Origin: Bryobacteraceae bacterium
GTDB taxonomy: Bacteria > Acidobacteriota > Terriglobia > Bryobacterales > Bryobacteraceae
Direction: 5' to 3'
NCBI GenBank assembly: GCA_041394945.1
Contig: JAWKHH010000002.1
Location: 1-64,000 of the forward strand
DNA length: 64,000 bases
The notes beneath the pieces were generated by a model. It was not told the origin of the DNA. It ran no database searches and was given only the letters and a program-made list of their open reading frames with translations. Numbering within the stretch: position 1 is the first letter of the stretch; every line of letters begins with the position of its first letter. This document shows, piece by piece, positions 7,912 through 15,679 of this stretch. Made by a program: the position numbers and the translations under genes.

Positions 7912-9756
7912 TCAGGGCTGCGGCGCCAGCCGGACGGCGGCTCCACCGCGAGGCTGGAGTTTGAGGCTGAGTGCGTCGCTGTGGCGGACGCGGCGGGTTT
8001 CAACCTGAATGTCGCGGGGACCTTGGCCGTCCTGGTAGAGGACGGCTTCGAAAGCGCGGTCGGGATCGAGCATGTCGAGCTTCAGCGTGCGGTTGCCACC
8101 GGTATTGTTGGCGACGACACCGAGATACCAGCGATCACCTTTGCGCCGGGCGACGGCGGCGAACTCGCCGGGCGCGCCGCCGAGAACGCGAGTGTCGTCC
8201 CAGGTGGTGGGCACGTCGCGGAACCAAGCCATTCCGGGAGTTTCGGGCGCGAGGGCCACGGGGCGGTCATACCAATAGACGAACTGGAGCGGGCTGTAGA
8301 TGACGACGGTCAGCGCGAGTTGGTGCGCCCAGGTGTTTGCGAGGCGGGGACTGAGCCAGCAGTAAGTGTAGTCGGCGGCGCCGGCGAGCAGGCGAGTGAA
8401 GGGGAGGACGGTGCTGTGGTTGGCGTCCGGGAAGCCTTCGTTGCCGAGGATGCCTTCCTGGGTGAGTAAGTTCGGGTACGTACGGCTCATGCCAGTGGGC
8501 CGGAAGTTGTCGTGGACGTCGAGGATGAGTTTGTGTTCGGCGGCCTTGGCGACGGCGACGTAGAGCCAGCGGTTCCACTCCTGTTTGTAGACGTTGACGA
8601 AGCCGTACTTGAGGCCGGCGACACCCCAACTGGCGAATAGCGGGAGGATGGCGTCGAGCTGGCGTTCGAGTGCGCGGCGATTGACGTAGAGGAGGACGCC
8701 GACGTTTTTCGATTTCGCGTAGCCGATGACTTCGCGCAGGTCGAGGCCGCGAAAGGCGGGGTCCAGGTGCAGGCGCTTTGGGTCGACGTTGACGCGGGTG
8801 GCGTCGGAGGCTTCGTCGTATTCGTGGCCGTACCAGCCGGCGTCGTACTCGATGTAGCGGATACCATTTGAGGCGGCGAAATCGGCGGCTTCTCTGCCCC
8901 CGTGCGTGGATAGGGTCACTTCGCGGAGGACCTTGCCGGGACGGATCCAATCGGTGGTACGGAGGCGCGAGGCGGGGCTGAGGTTGAGGAGGAGGTAGTT
9001 GTGTTCGAGGAGCGCGCCTGGGGTTTCGTCCATCAATATGACGCGCCAGGGAGTGGCGGCGGGGCCGGTGAGGCGCGCAGAACCGGTGAGGCTGACGCCG
9101 AGGGAGTGGCGCTGGGCGGGAAGCGATGCGACGAGCATCGTGGGATAGTCTTCGACTCCGGCCTCAGCGATGGCGGCCCAGAGCCCGTTGGCGAGTTCGA
9201 CGAGGAAGGGGCGCTCGCTGGGGCGGGTGATCTTCTCGATGGGGACGCGGGCGTATTCGCGCTGAGCGCCGGGGGTCTCCCATCCGTGAGCGCCGGGCGC
9301 GAGGCGGAACTCGGTGACTTCGTCGCCGATGGTGACAGCGCCCTGAGCGGGAATGCGGTAGCGCAACGCGAGTCCTTCGTCGTAGGCGCGGAACTCGAGG
9401 ATGAGGGTGCGGTGGGGCGGAATGAGTTCCTGGAACTCGTAGGCGGCGGCGTTGTAGTTGTCCGGATATTGGGCGCGTTCGCCGTAGACGGGCTTCCAGG
9501 TTTCGCGGTGTGAGGAAGGCGTGGAGCGGACGAGGCGGAAGTTGGAATCCAGGCGCGCGGAGCCTTCGAGCCCGAGTCCGAGAGCGGAGGCACGAATGAC
9601 TTCGCGGCCGCGGAAGAAGGCCGAGTAGACGGCGCGACCATCGGCGATGGCGATTTCGGCGGAGACAGTCTTCGAGGGCGATTGGAGCACAGCGGCCGCC
9701 GTGGGGAAGGCGGCGGCTACGGCGGAGAAAATCAGGGCGTAACCGCTGGATGTCAT
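7912..9756 (-). CDS. Secreted glycoside hydrolase family 97 protein
   Basis: A 614-residue exported protein. The N-terminal beta-sandwich runs from SPSKTVSAEIAIADG to about residue 280; then comes a TIM barrel with GIRYIEYDAGWYGHEYD, VGVLLYVNRRAL, GLKYGFVNVYKQEW, LILDVHDNFRPTG and ILGNEGFPDANHS, as in GH97 alpha-glucosidases and alpha-galactosidases. A C-terminal beta domain closes the protein. I cannot tell inverting from retaining members by eye. Start ATG 9756 gives a proper signal peptide; the longer frame adds an unlikely Arg-rich stretch. The divergent sulfatase 70 bases away suggests joint use on a sulfated or decorated polysaccharide. Confidence 0.82.
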   Translation of the reverse strand: MTSSGYALIFSAVAAAFPTAAAVLQSPSKTVSAEIAIADGRAVYSAFFRGREVIRASALGLGLEGSARLDSNFRLVRSTPSSHRETWKPVYGERAQYPDNYNAAAYEFQELIPPHRTLILEFRAYDEGLALRYRIPAQGAVTIGDEVTEFRLAPGAHGWETPGAQREYARVPIEKITRPSERPFLVELANGLWAAIAEAGVEDYPTMLVASLPAQRHSLGVSLTGSARLTGPAATPWRVILMDETPGALLEHNYLLLNLSPASRLRTTDWIRPGKVLREVTLSTHGGREAADFAASNGIRYIEYDAGWYGHEYDEASDATRVNVDPKRLHLDPAFRGLDLREVIGYAKSKNVGVLLYVNRRALERQLDAILPLFASWGVAGLKYGFVNVYKQEWNRWLYVAVAKAAEHKLILDVHDNFRPTGMSRTYPNLLTQEGILGNEGFPDANHSTVLPFTRLLAGAADYTYCWLSPRLANTWAHQLALTVVIYSPLQFVYWYDRPVALAPETPGMAWFRDVPTTWDDTRVLGGAPGEFAAVARRKGDRWYLGVVANNTGGNRTLKLDMLDPDRAFEAVLYQDGQGPRDIQVETRRVRHSDALSLKLQPRGGAAVRLAPQP

Positions 9757-9826
9757 GAGGAGTTCCCGATGATACAACATGGAACTTGATCGAGCCGGTG
9801 GTTCGCGGCATGATGAACGGAGACCG

Positions 9827-11359
9827 ATGACCGATTCCAACCGCAGAAGTTTTCTTACGGGCGCGCTTTCCGGCGCGGGAGCGATGGCGCAGACGAGATC
9901 GGGCAAGCCCCGGAACATCATCTTCATCCTGACCGACGATCATCGCTACGACGCGATGAGTTTTCTGAAGGGGCAGGCCTGGCTGGAGACGCCGCGGCTC
10001 GATTCGCTGGCGCGCGACGGCGTGAACTTCCAGAACGCCATTGTCACCACGTCGCTGTGCAGCCCGAGCCGAGCCTCGATCCTCACAGGCAAATATGCGC
10101 ATCGGCATCAGATCGTCGACAACAACACGCCGATTCCGAAAGGCACGCGCTTCTTCCCGCAGGATCTGCAGAAGGCCGGGTATCGCACGGGCTTTTTTGG
10201 CAAGTGGCACATGGGCAATGAGGCGGACAATCCACAGCCGGGATTCGACCGGTGGGTGAGTTTCCTGGGCCAAGGCAGCTACGACCCGAGCGCGAACGGG
10301 CTGAACGTAGACGGCAAGAAGGTTCCGCAGAAGGGCTACATTACGGACGAACTCACCGATCATGCGGTGGACTTCGTGAAGAGCGTGAATCGGGACCAGC
10401 CGTACTTTCTGTACCTTTCGCACAAAGCGGTGCATGCGGATTTCGTGCCGCCGCCGCGGTTCGCGGGCCGGTACAAGGACAAGCAGTTCGTGTACCCGAA
10501 GTCAATGGCGAAGCCGACGCCGGAGGAGCACCGGCCGGCGTGGGTGCAGAACCAGCGCAACAGTTGGCACGGCGTGGAGTATCCGTACCACTCCGAACTC
10601 AACATCGCCGAATACTACAAGCGCTATGCGGAAACACTGTGCGCCGTGGATGAGAGCGTGGGCCGCGTGCTCGACACGCTGCGCCAGCGGGGCGAGTTGG
10701 ATTCGACGCTCATCGTCTATATGGGCGACAACGGATTCGCGTTCGGAGAGCACGGGTTGATCGACAAGCGGACGGCGTACGAGGAATCGATTCGGGTACC
10801 ACTGCTGGCGCGGTGTCCGGAGTTGTTCAAAGGCAGCACAACGGTGACGCAGCCGGTGGCGAACATCGACCTGATGCCGACGTTCCTGACGGCGGCGGGC
10901 ATGAAGCCGCCGGAGGACCTGGATGGGACGAGTTGGCTGGACCTGGCGGCTGGGCGCAGCGTAAACTGGCGGCAATCGATGCTCTACGAATACTACTGGG
11001 AGCGCAACTTTCCGCAGACGCCGACGATCCATGCACTGCGCGAGCAGCGCTACAAGTTCATCCGCTATTACGGCATCTGGGACGTGGATGAGCTTTACGA
11101 TCTGGAAAAAGATCCGGAGGAGATGTACAACCTCATCTTTAGCGCGGAGCATCAGAGGATCGCGTCGCGGATGCGGAGCGAGCTGTTCGCCACGCTGGAG
11201 CGAACGTCGGGCATGCAGATCCCGCTATTTCCGGACACGAACTTCGTGTCGAACCGGCGGAGCCCGAATGCGTCGCACGCGGCGGACTTTGACAGCGAGC
11301 TGTACAAGACTCCGGCGCGGCGTCCGGCGGGGGGCGGGAAACAGGGCAAGAAGAAGTAG
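9827..11359 (+). CDS. Type I sulfatase (arylsulfatase family), exported
   Basis: A 510-residue formylglycine-dependent sulfatase. The leader NRRSFLTGALSGAGAMA is twin-arginine-like. The metal site opens with IIFILTDDHRYDAM, and the signature CSPSRASILTGKYAHRH puts the Cys converted to formylglycine at residue 78. Further hallmarks are GFFGKWHMG, VYMGDNGFAFGEHG and the C-terminal YDLEKDPEEMYNL. ATG 9827 is preceded by GGAG at 5 bases. It is divergent from the GH97 gene, which suggests shared regulation. No formylglycine-generating enzyme is visible in the window. Confidence 0.93.
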   Translation: MTDSNRRSFLTGALSGAGAMAQTRSGKPRNIIFILTDDHRYDAMSFLKGQAWLETPRLDSLARDGVNFQNAIVTTSLCSPSRASILTGKYAHRHQIVDNNTPIPKGTRFFPQDLQKAGYRTGFFGKWHMGNEADNPQPGFDRWVSFLGQGSYDPSANGLNVDGKKVPQKGYITDELTDHAVDFVKSVNRDQPYFLYLSHKAVHADFVPPPRFAGRYKDKQFVYPKSMAKPTPEEHRPAWVQNQRNSWHGVEYPYHSELNIAEYYKRYAETLCAVDESVGRVLDTLRQRGELDSTLIVYMGDNGFAFGEHGLIDKRTAYEESIRVPLLARCPELFKGSTTVTQPVANIDLMPTFLTAAGMKPPEDLDGTSWLDLAAGRSVNWRQSMLYEYYWERNFPQTPTIHALREQRYKFIRYYGIWDVDELYDLEKDPEEMYNLIFSAEHQRIASRMRSELFATLERTSGMQIPLFPDTNFVSNRRSPNASHAADFDSELYKTPARRPAGGGKQGKKK

Positions 11360-11362
11360 CGG

Positions 11363-12052
11363 TCAACAACCGCGGCCGCGGGCGACTTCGGCGAGGGCGC
11401 GCGGGAAGAGGATGTTGTTCTCCAGGTGGATGTGGATGTGGAGATCCTTCTCGAGCCCGGCGAGTCCGGCGTAGAGGGCGCGATAGGTGGCGCAGGCGTG
11501 ATCGGGCGGTTGAAAGCCGCCGGTGATGCGACGGAGTTCGGCGAGGGCGCGGCCGGCGTCATCGTGCTCATGCTCCATGACGGCGACGGGCTGATCGATC
11601 CAACCGTCGCTGCGGCGGATGGCGGGGAAGAGGATGGTCTCCTCCTTGCGGAGGTGCATTTCGAGTTCGTGTTTCAGTGCGGAGAAAACGTCGTCGAGGG
11701 CGGCGAGCATGACTCCGTCCCGTTCTCCGTGGGCTTTTCGAACGGCGGCGAGCCAAGTCTCCAGGCGAGGCAGTTCAGCGCGCAGGTAGGTGTGATGCCG
11801 GTCGAGGATGTGTGCGATGAGGGCATCCAGGGGCTGGGCGGACCAATCCGTAACGCCGGACGAGACCGTGTCGAGTTCGATGGCGGCGATCTCGGCGAGC
11901 ACGGCCTCGGGATCCAACTGTTTTTCAAGGCAGACGTCTGCGAAGGACCTGGCGCCGGCGCAGCAGAAGTCGATGCCGTGCTCCTCAAAGACGCGCGTGG
12001 CGGCGGTCGACCGGGCGGCCAGGGCCCCGACGGACTGGTGTATTCGGTTCAT
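11363..12052 (-). CDS. ric: Ric/YtfE/ScdA-type iron-sulfur cluster repair di-iron protein
   Basis: A 229-residue cytoplasmic protein. The N-terminal ScdA-like domain has FEEHGIDFCCAGARSF. The hemerythrin-like C-terminal domain carries the di-iron ligands in HILDRHHTYLR, HELEMHLRKEE, EHEHDDAG and HIHIHLENNILFPR. Family members restore Fe-S clusters after nitrosative or oxidative damage. A GGGAGG site lies about 7 bases before ATG 12052. It sits just downstream of the cytochrome-quinoprotein gene in the same direction and converges on the sulfatase with 3 bases between stops. Confidence 0.9.
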   Translation of the reverse strand: MNRIHQSVGALAARSTAATRVFEEHGIDFCCAGARSFADVCLEKQLDPEAVLAEIAAIELDTVSSGVTDWSAQPLDALIAHILDRHHTYLRAELPRLETWLAAVRKAHGERDGVMLAALDDVFSALKHELEMHLRKEETILFPAIRRSDGWIDQPVAVMEHEHDDAGRALAELRRITGGFQPPDHACATYRALYAGLAGLEKDLHIHIHLENNILFPRALAEVARGRGC

Positions 12053-12075
12053 CGTGGAACCTCCCTTTCTTAATC

Positions 12076-14352
12076 CTACGGGAGGCCGAAAGCCATGATC
12101 GCGGAGCCGGCGGCGACGGCGACGTATTGGTCGCCGTTGAGGGAGTAGGTCATGGGGGAAGCCTTCCACGCCATGCCCGTATCGAAGTGCCAGAGGAGTT
12201 TGCCGGAGGCGGCGTCGGCGGCGATGAAGGCTCCGCTTCCGTCGCCGTAGAAAACGAGGCCGCCGGCGGTGGTCATCAAACCGCTTTGCAGAATGCCGCC
12301 TTCGACGGGGACTTCCCAGGCGAGCTTACCCGTTTCCATGTCGAGCGCGCGGAGGAACTTGGGCGAGGGTTCGCCGGGGGCGCGGCGGGTGGCGCCGCCG
12401 TAGAAGGAATCGCCGCGAGTCCACTCCTGCGGCGCTTTGGTGTAGACGTTGCAGGACTCCTGCGCCATCAGGAAGAAGAGTCCGGTGCCGGGATGGAAGG
12501 CGGTGGCGGGCCAGTTGGACGCACCGGCCACGGCCGGGCAGACGAGCGATCCGGGCGGGGTGGGAGCGCTGCCGGGAAGCATTTTGGGGCGGCCGTCGGG
12601 CCCGATGCCGCTGGCCCAGGTGAGGCGCTTAACGAAGGGCTCCGCCATGAGGAACTCGCCGGTGATTCGATCGAGCACGTAGAAGAAGCCGTTGCGATTG
12701 CCTTGCAGGAGCAGTTTGCGGGGACGGCCGCGGAACGGGGCGTCGACGAGGACGAGGGATTCGGTGGCGTCCCAGTCATGAAGGTCGTGCGGGGTGAACT
12801 GGAAGTGCCATTTTTTGCGGCCGGTGACGGGATCGAGGGCGAGGACGGAATCGGAGTAGAGGTTGTCGCCCTTGCGTTCGTCGCCGTTGTAGTCAGGACA
12901 GGGATTGCCGGTGGGCCAGTAGAGGATGCCTGCTTCGGGATCGTAGCTGCCGGTGAGCCACGTGGCGGCGCAGCCGTGTTTGGCGGCGGAGCCCTGCCAA
13001 GTTTCGGAGCCTTCTTCGCCGGGAGCGGGGACGGTCCAGAAGCGCCAGACTCGTTCGCCGGTGGAGGCGCGGTAGGCATCGAGGAATCCGCGGACGCCTT
13101 CGTCGCCGCCGGAGACGCCGGCAATCACGAGGTCATTGACAACGAGGGGAGCGCCTGTGGAACCGTAGTGGTCGCGCGAATCGGCGAGTTCGACGTCCCA
13201 GAGGAGCTGTCCGGTGAGGCGATGGAGCGCGAGCAGGTGGGCATTGTCGGTTTGGAGGAACACGCGATCGCCGAGGATGGCGACGCCGCGATTGATGCCG
13301 CCGGCGGCGTCTCCGACGAGTCCGGAAGTGCGCGGGCGGTTGAAGTGCCAGATCTCGCGGCCGGTGCGAGCGTCGAGGCCCCAAGCCTGGTTAACGGCGG
13401 TGACGTACATGATGCCGCCGGCGACAATCGGCGTGGTCTGCAGGGCGCGGCGGGAATCACCGGGGATGGGGAAGATCCACTTGGGGGCGAGATTGGCAAC
13501 GTTGGCGGTGTCGATGCGGGCGAGGGGACTGTGGCGGTTGCCACTGAGGCTGCCGTGATAGGTGGGCCACTCGCCCGGCTGGGGCCGAGCGATATCGGCG
13601 AAGGAAACGCCTTCGCCCATGGGCTGAGCGTGGGCGGAAGAGCGGCCGTCGAGGCGAGTGAGGAAAGCGAGCAGGTCCCGCCGTTCGGTTTCGGCGGCCT
13701 GGAACGGAGGCATCAGCGGCGCCTCGCGTTTGAGATCGGCGATGGCGGCTTTCGAGATGGAGTGGAAGGCGCCGTCCAAGCCGAGCACGCCGATATCGAA
13801 CGGGCCTTCGTAGCGGACGAGACCGCGCACGGAGCCGCCGTCGCGAAGGCGGAGATTGACGGAGCGCGAGGGCTTCGACTTGGGATCGTCGAGTGCCTGG
13901 ACGATTTGGGCGAGTCGGCGTTCGCGGGCGAGATTGGTGAGATCCGGACCGAGGATGCCGCCACGGCCACCGATCATATGGCAACCCGCGCACTTGCCTT
14001 TGCCGGCGAAGAAGGCGGCTCCGGCGGCGGCGTCACCGGCGGTGGGATTGCCAGAGGCGGGAGAGCGCAGCGCGATCACATAGGCGGCGATTGCTTCCGC
14101 GTCCTCGGCGCTCATCGGAAACGCGGGCATGCCGGCCTCGGGTATACCCTTGACAATGACGTCGCGCACCTCCTGCTGGGAGCGGGCACGGGCGCGGCGC
14201 GATTCGACGATGCCGGGACCATGACCGCCGCCGGCGCCATCTGCGCCATGGCAGCCGGTACATCGCGTCTCGTAGGCTTTGCGGCCGTCGACGGCGGAGG
14301 GAGCGGGGGCTCCGAGGGAGAAGAGAATCGCCAGCGGAACAAACCTCGTCAT
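12076..14352 (-). CDS. Cytochrome c - PQQ-dependent dehydrogenase fusion
   Basis: A 758-residue exported quinoprotein. After the signal peptide come two cytochrome c domains: CTGCH (C31-H35) and CAGCH (about residue 119), the second followed by a stretch resembling a haem-domain extension seen in planctomycete-type proteins. From about residue 230 an eight-bladed PQQ propeller follows, with typical segments EWPTYHGSLSGNRHSPL, NLAPKWIFPIPG and LALDPVTGRKKWHFQFTPHD. It should oxidise an alcohol or sugar in the periplasm and pass electrons through its own haems. Cytochromes usually lie C-terminal in quinohaemoproteins, so the N-terminal order is notable. Its start lies 7 bases from that of the divergent glycosyltransferase. 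Confidence 0.88.
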   Translation of the reverse strand: MTRFVPLAILFSLGAPAPSAVDGRKAYETRCTGCHGADGAGGGHGPGIVESRRARARSQQEVRDVIVKGIPEAGMPAFPMSAEDAEAIAAYVIALRSPASGNPTAGDAAAGAAFFAGKGKCAGCHMIGGRGGILGPDLTNLARERRLAQIVQALDDPKSKPSRSVNLRLRDGGSVRGLVRYEGPFDIGVLGLDGAFHSISKAAIADLKREAPLMPPFQAAETERRDLLAFLTRLDGRSSAHAQPMGEGVSFADIARPQPGEWPTYHGSLSGNRHSPLARIDTANVANLAPKWIFPIPGDSRRALQTTPIVAGGIMYVTAVNQAWGLDARTGREIWHFNRPRTSGLVGDAAGGINRGVAILGDRVFLQTDNAHLLALHRLTGQLLWDVELADSRDHYGSTGAPLVVNDLVIAGVSGGDEGVRGFLDAYRASTGERVWRFWTVPAPGEEGSETWQGSAAKHGCAATWLTGSYDPEAGILYWPTGNPCPDYNGDERKGDNLYSDSVLALDPVTGRKKWHFQFTPHDLHDWDATESLVLVDAPFRGRPRKLLLQGNRNGFFYVLDRITGEFLMAEPFVKRLTWASGIGPDGRPKMLPGSAPTPPGSLVCPAVAGASNWPATAFHPGTGLFFLMAQESCNVYTKAPQEWTRGDSFYGGATRRAPGEPSPKFLRALDMETGKLAWEVPVEGGILQSGLMTTAGGLVFYGDGSGAFIAADAASGKLLWHFDTGMAWKASPMTYSLNGDQYVAVAAGSAIMAFGLP

Positions 14353-14359
14353 TCCCACA

Positions 14360-15679
14360 ATGATAGACGGAGCGCGACTATACTCGGAGGATACGCCGCG
14401 GCTTCTGCTGATCCTCACCGAGTTTCCGCCTTCTTTCGGCGGCATGCAGACGCACGCCGTGGAGCTTTGCCGGCACCTGCACCGAGTTGGCTTTCACGCG
14501 GAGGTGGCGACGTACCGGGGTCCGGAGGTGGAGTTCCCATTTCCGGTTCACCGCTGCCTGAGCCGCATCGGATTCACGGAGAACCTGCGAATTCTCGAGA
14601 GACTCGTGGAGAAGACGCGGCCCGATCTGATCTACGCGTCGACGATCTTCTACGGCCGGCTTTCCGCGTCAACGGGCATTCCGATGGTGGCGCGATCGGC
14701 GGGGAACGATGTGCTGCGGCCGTGGATCGCGTGGCCATACCGATGGCTGAGCGGCGTGCTGAGCACACCGGCGTTCGAGGAGGCGGTGTACAAGCGCTTC
14801 CGGAAGCTCGACTGGCCAGAGGCGGTAGAGTGCCTGCTACTGGACCGGCGCCGGGCGGAGATGGCGCTGTCGGCACGGCACATCCGGCGCATCCTTGCCA
14901 ACAGCGAATACACGGCGGGACTGCTGCGGGAGCTGGCGGCGGGCGACGTGGAGATTCTGCCCGGGGGCGTGGACGCGCGGCGATTCTTCCCGCGGCGGGA
15001 CACACGCGCGGAGCTGGGACTTCCGGCGGACCAGTGGGTGGTGATGACGGCGTGCCGCATGGTTCCGAAGAAGGGGCTCGACGTTTTGCTGCACGCCGCC
15101 GCGCGGCTTCCCAATGTGCATCTGCTGGTTGCCGGCGAAGGCAGACAGCTTCGCCAGTGCCGCGAGACGGCGGAGCGACTGGGCGTTGCCGGGCGGGTGA
15201 CGTTCACGGGGCGAATCGCCCATGACAACTTGCCGCATTACTACTGGGCGGCGGACCAGTTCGTGCTGGCGAGCCGTGAACATGTAGACGCACGAACGGG
15301 GTTGCGCGACGTGGAAACGATGGGCCGGGTGCTGTGCGAGGCCCATGCGGCGGGGGTTCCGGCGATCGCGTCGCGGACGGGGGGCATTCCCAGCATCGTC
15401 GACGACGGCCGCAACGGGCTATTGTTCGAGCCGGACGATCCCGACGGGCTGGTGCAGTGCATCGAGCGGCTGCGTCAGGACGGGGATCTGTCGCGGCACG
15501 TGGTGAGCGAGGGTTTGCGCGACGCAACGGAGCGCTGGGACTGGAGCGTGATTTGCGAGGCGCATGAGCGGGTGTTTCGCGGGGCGGCGAAGGCTCAGCT
15601 ACCGGCGAGCGACGAGATGCCAGGCTCTACTCCACCCAGATTGGCGAGCTCCATGCAAGGCGCCCGTCTTCCTGCATGA
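14360..15679 (+). CDS. Glycosyltransferase family 4
   Basis: A 439-residue GT-B enzyme. The N-terminal domain begins LLLILTEFPPSFGGMQTHAV; the C-terminal domain has VVMTACRMVPKKGLDVLLHA, VTFTGRIAHDNLPHYY and the E-x7-E-type nucleotide-sugar site in ETMGRVLCEAHAAGVPAIA. Donor and acceptor are unknown. ATG 14360 is taken because homology starts soon after, but no clear ribosome site precedes it; it would lie inside the start of the divergent gene. The 3' end overlaps the convergent gene by 53 bases. Confidence 0.88.
   Translation: MIDGARLYSEDTPRLLLILTEFPPSFGGMQTHAVELCRHLHRVGFHAEVATYRGPEVEFPFPVHRCLSRIGFTENLRILERLVEKTRPDLIYASTIFYGRLSASTGIPMVARSAGNDVLRPWIAWPYRWLSGVLSTPAFEEAVYKRFRKLDWPEAVECLLLDRRRAEMALSARHIRRILANSEYTAGLLRELAAGDVEILPGGVDARRFFPRRDTRAELGLPADQWVVMTACRMVPKKGLDVLLHAAARLPNVHLLVAGEGRQLRQCRETAERLGVAGRVTFTGRIAHDNLPHYYWAADQFVLASREHVDARTGLRDVETMGRVLCEAHAAGVPAIASRTGGIPSIVDDGRNGLLFEPDDPDGLVQCIERLRQDGDLSRHVVSEGLRDATERWDWSVICEAHERVFRGAAKAQLPASDEMPGSTPPRLASSMQGARLPA

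Noticed and set aside
11359..11373. Bidirectional terminator GCGGT-CAACA-ACCGC between sulfatase and ric
   Set aside because: Only a 5-bp stem and no T-run on either strand.
12127..15225. 1032-codon plus-strand open frame
   Set aside because: It is antisense to the quinoprotein and out of frame with the glycosyltransferase; Gly/Ala/Arg-rich composition typical of GC-rich shadow frames.
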